From Paenibacillus planticolens (GTDB lineage: Bacteria > Bacillota > Bacilli > Paenibacillales > NBRC-103111), in contig NZ_WHNZ01000045.1 in NCBI RefSeq assembly GCF_013141725.1, positions 248,001 through 312,000 on the forward strand: a DNA stretch of 64,000 nucleotides, read 5' to 3'. Every line of letters begins with the position of its first letter. Within the stretch, counting starts at the first letter, position 1. Below the pieces are notes generated by a model. The model was not told the origin of the DNA and ran no database searches. It saw only the letters and a program-made list of their open reading frames with translations. The position numbers and the translations under genes are program-made. This document shows, in pieces, positions 63,057-64,000 of this stretch.

Positions 63057-63142
63057 GAAAAATCCCCCTGGAAATGCTATATATATTTACCATAATCATA
63101 CCATGAATTTGGAAAACATTATCTTTTTTAGTTACACAAAAT

Positions 63143-63165
63143 CCCCTAGAACTTACCTCTAGGGG
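63143..63165 (-). terminator. Terminator hairpin upstream of the DUF6602 gene
   Basis: CCCCTAGA / TCTAGGGG with a seven-base loop and ATTTTG tail on the minus strand; ends transcription of the 63349 gene or insulates DUF6602. Confidence 0.7.
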
Positions 63166-63238
63166 TATAGCATATCTCTATAGCTCCTAACTCCATCACA
63201 CCACCAAGCCACTACATCCTTCTTGCCACATATATTTC

Positions 63239-63277
63239 GCCGCCACTTGTGATACCGTTCACTGTAACGTTAAAAAA
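63239..63277. repeat. Interspersed hairpin repeat, copy D
   Basis: GCCGCCACTTGTGATACCG then TTCACTGTAACGTTAAAAAAG: best complete copy together with B. About 70-110 bases past the stop of the minus-strand gene at 63349. Confidence 0.6.
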
Positions 63278-63348
63278 GCGAAAACCAGAACCATGTTGTG
63301 GTAGCTGCTTTTTCAATCTATCAGGATCTATTAACAATATATTGATTG

Positions 63349-64000
63349 TTAGTTTGATGCTGTTTGATTTTCAGTGATGTACTGTTGAATTCTAGAAAGG
63401 TATTTTTTTAACGAGTCATTGTACTGTATATGAAAATTCTCAAGACCATACTCGCAGACATCCAAAGCGTAGTCAAGCTTTTTTATCCTTATACAGATTT
63501 CAATAAATTTATACAAACCTGCCTCAATATTCTGCCTGGCCGCTGGAGAATACTCGTTTAACTTTTTATTTTTTACCGCATTAAATAAGATGTGTCCTTG
63601 GTTCCTAAATATATCCTTCATTTCCTCCGATTGATTTACAAACTCTTGATTTAAAAGTTCCCTTTGTTCTTTCGAAATATATTGATTATGTTGTCTACTT
63701 TTCACCTCTTCCCTCTCATTAATCCAATAGGTTGACCTTATTGTTAACAAAAAGCCAAATAGTTCGATGTTTTCTTTATTTGTTTTACTATTAATCGAAA
63801 AGTATTCAGACAGTACTCGAATTCCGTCCTTGTAGTAACCCTTTGTAATTAGATAACTTACGAACATTTTCAATACTGCTTTGTCCGACAAAAATTCACT
63901 ATATTCTTTAAATATATCAATAGCATAATCGTGATTACCAGTTGTTGTAACTATATGACTAGTTAAGTTTAATAAAGCTTTAACTCTTATTTCTACAACA
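63349..64000 (-). CDS. Helical (TPR-like) protein, 5' end beyond the window
   Basis: The frame is open to the right edge, so about 217 C-terminal residues are seen. Repeated helix pairs such as SHIVTTTGNHDYAIDIFKEYSEF, KGYYKDGIRVLSEYF and IRIKKLDYALDVCEYGLENFHI have TPR spacing. No catalytic motif visible. AT-rich; last visible member of the island. Confidence 0.7.
   Translation of the reverse strand, partial: VVEIRVKALLNLTSHIVTTTGNHDYAIDIFKEYSEFLSDKAVLKMFVSYLITKGYYKDGIRVLSEYFSINSKTNKENIELFGFLLTIRSTYWINEREEVKSRQHNQYISKEQRELLNQEFVNQSEEMKDIFRNQGHILFNAVKNKKLNEYSPAARQNIEAGLYKFIEICIRIKKLDYALDVCEYGLENFHIQYNDSLKKYLSRIQQYITENQTASN

Noticed and set aside
54000..64000. Integron-type gene cassettes with attC sites
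   Set aside because: The repeat lacks attC R/L core sites, copies are incomplete, and no integrase is visible; the resemblance is only in the gene-plus-3'-hairpin layout.
1..64000. CRISPR arrays, tRNA or rRNA genes, complete IS elements
   Set aside because: No regularly spaced direct repeats, no cloverleaf-like sequence recognised and no transposase frame in the window.

Overview
The window reads as chromosomal DNA of a Paenibacillus-like, spore-former-type Firmicute. This is inferred from strong AGGAGG-type ribosome binding sites, SLH-domain surface proteins, a response regulator of the REC-BTAD (SARP-like) type, SigL (sigma-54) enhancer regulation of an aldehyde dehydrogenase, abundant AraC/TetR/two-component regulators and lipoproteins with Gram-positive lipoboxes. 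No rRNA, tRNA, CRISPR array, integrase or intact insertion sequence was seen.

Layout. 1-3.5 kb: the end of an iron-siderophore ABC importer operon (ATPase, lipoprotein, two permeases). 3.6-8.3 kb: a small winged-helix-like protein, then an aldehyde dehydrogenase/DUF779 operon divergent from an AcoR-like sigma-54 activator, with a clear -24/-12 promoter and two upstream palindromes between them. 8.4-11 kb: an SGNH-type protein plus MBOAT O-acyltransferase pair. 11-23 kb: housekeeping and accessory enzymes (aldo/keto reductase, DUF4180, epimerase, PhnA-like, catalase, MHYT-GGDEF-EAL, GNAT, PAS-HD-GYP, two tandem SDRs divergent from a TetR regulator, YdeI-like). 23-30.6 kb: two secreted surface proteins (one with SLH domains) next to a 7TM histidine kinase and a REC-BTAD regulator. 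30.6-38.9 kb: small single genes (DUF3189, GyrI-like/WYL regulator pair, DUF1835, VOC, AraC/SDR pair) and a stand-alone trpB. 39-42.6 kb: nupC-deoD nucleoside salvage with a Mga/AtxA-like regulator. 42.6-45.6 kb: a GDPD - OmpR regulator - histidine kinase operon with an unusual leader. 45.7-54 kb: ABC-F protein, lipoprotein, DedA, a lipoprotein serine hydrolase with SLH-like C-terminus, and a histidine kinase fused in one chain to a LuxR-type response regulator, preceded by a stand-alone membrane sensor gene.

54-64 kb is a different kind of DNA: AT-rich, almost all genes on the minus strand, mostly uncharacterised families (DUF4145, DUF5677, DUF4238, a zinc-ribbon membrane protein, a one-HKD PLD protein with Cys pairs, DUF6602 with a D...ExK nuclease-like motif, a partial helical protein), long gene-poor spacers with decayed gene fragments, and a short interspersed hairpin repeat that recurs 3' of the genes. 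This has the look of an accessory, possibly defence-type, island; that function is an inference only.

The most interesting signals are the repeat family in the 48-64 kb part, the leader of the GDPD operon in which the Shine-Dalgarno can pair with an upstream anti-Shine-Dalgarno, the response regulator whose reading frame has no standard start codon ahead of its conserved acidic residues, the one-chain kinase-regulator, and the sigma-54 control region.
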